Source: Allomeiothermus sp035760705
GTDB lineage: Bacteria > Deinococcota > Deinococci > Deinococcales > Thermaceae
Assembly (NCBI GenBank): GCA_035760705.1
Contig: DASTSL010000046.1
Span: forward strand, 1-5,225
DNA: 5,225 nt
Direction: 5' to 3'
In this document: piece by piece, positions 5,099 through 5,225 of the stretch
Numbering within the stretch: position 1 is the first letter of the stretch
Layout of the letters: each line of letters begins with the position of its first letter
Notes under the pieces: model-generated
What the model was told of the DNA's origin: nothing
The model's input: only the letters and a program-made list of their open reading frames with translations
The model's database searches: none
Translations under genes and position numbers: made by a program

Positions 5099-5112
5099 TG
5101 AAAGCGCTTTCA
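5099..5112. promoter_or_regulatory. LacI-type operator upstream of the secreted-protein gene
   Basis: TGAAAGCGCTTTCA is a perfect 14-bp palindrome and continues with AAAT, as the site at 3968 does. It overlaps CAAAAT (5111-5116), a possible -10 box, with no clear -35 seen. It lies 52 bp before the next start codon. The upstream regulator is the obvious candidate to bind it. A CcpA-like catabolite site has a similar form, but the matching autoregulatory site favours the local regulator. Confidence 0.78.
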
Positions 5113-5125
5113 AAATAGCTCAAGG

Positions 5126-5135
5126 CCACATGTGG
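5126..5135. repeat. 10-bp palindrome in the leader
   Basis: CCACATGTGG is a perfect palindrome between the operator and the ribosome binding site. A weak hairpin (TGGGG 5133-5137 with CCCCA 5145-5149) overlaps it. It could be a second protein-binding site; no function can be assigned. Confidence 0.3.
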
Positions 5136-5164
5136 GGTGGGAAGCCCCAACCAAGGAGGAACCC

Positions 5165-5225
5165 ATGAAGCGAATCTTGGTGCTGTTGATGCTCCTAGTG
5201 CTGGCTGGTTTGGGGGTGGCTCAAA
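5165..5225 (+). CDS. N-terminus of a secreted protein, probably a sugar ABC transporter binding protein (partial)
   Basis: Only the first 20 codons are present: MKRILVLLMLLVLAGLGVAQ. Lys-Arg at 2-3, a Leu/Val-rich core and G-V-A before Gln make a standard Sec signal peptide, with likely cleavage after Ala19. There is no lipobox Cys in view. AGGAGG (5154-5159) lies 5 bases before the ATG, a strong ribosome binding site. A gene that follows a LacI-family regulator, carries its operator and begins with a signal peptide is most often the solute-binding protein of a sugar transporter; a secreted glycosidase is the main alternative. The function is inferred from context only, as the mature protein lies outside the window. 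Confidence 0.7.
   Translation, partial: MKRILVLLMLLVLAGLGVAQ

Noticed and set aside
5063..5101. Twelve-codon open frame ending inside the operator (MGEKEVIAGKTI)
   Set aside because: Too short to judge, no ribosome binding site ahead of its ATG, and no sign of a leader-peptide mechanism.

Overview
The window looks like part of a plasmid, or of an integrated plasmid, from a GC-rich thermophile of the Thermus/Meiothermus (Deinococcota) type. This assignment is an inference. It rests on high GC with strong G/C preference at third codon positions, a -10 box so close to the rep start that the mRNA is probably leaderless, frequent CTCGAG, a RepA-like initiator of the kind found on Deinococcota plasmids, and an IS982-like element. 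No species can be named from the sequence alone.

Left part (1-2440): a replication module. After about 390 bases with no recognisable gene come 13 copies of a 16-bp iteron (TATCGGAATACTTGGC and close variants) in two clusters, 393-536 and 635-881. The second cluster has an exact 33-bp period. An AT-rich stretch with two imperfect 18-bp repeats (946-981) follows and is a good candidate for the unwinding element. A GC-rich hairpin (991-1020) and a perfect TATAAT (1026-1031) then lie directly in front of a 466-codon rep gene (1040-2440). The Rep protein is expected to bind the iterons, open the AT-rich region and control its own promoter.

Middle part (2441-3606): debris. A short coding-like fragment with YD-repeat flavour (2522-2686) abuts an IS982-family element (2694-3606). 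Its transposase is broken by three separate exact tandem duplications of 16, 10 and 7 bp. Removing one copy of each restores, on paper, a continuous 274-residue transposase with the three expected catalytic residues D105, D186 and E232. This is the most unusual observation in the window.

Right part (3607-5225): 424 bases without a recognisable gene follow, then a LacI-family regulator (4031-5056) and the first 20 codons of a secreted protein (5165 onward), probably the binding protein of a sugar ABC transporter. The same operator-like palindrome (core AGCGCTTTCAAAAT) lies on the putative regulator promoter and again upstream of the secreted-protein gene. This suggests the regulator represses itself and the transport operon. 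The sugar cannot be told from this sequence.
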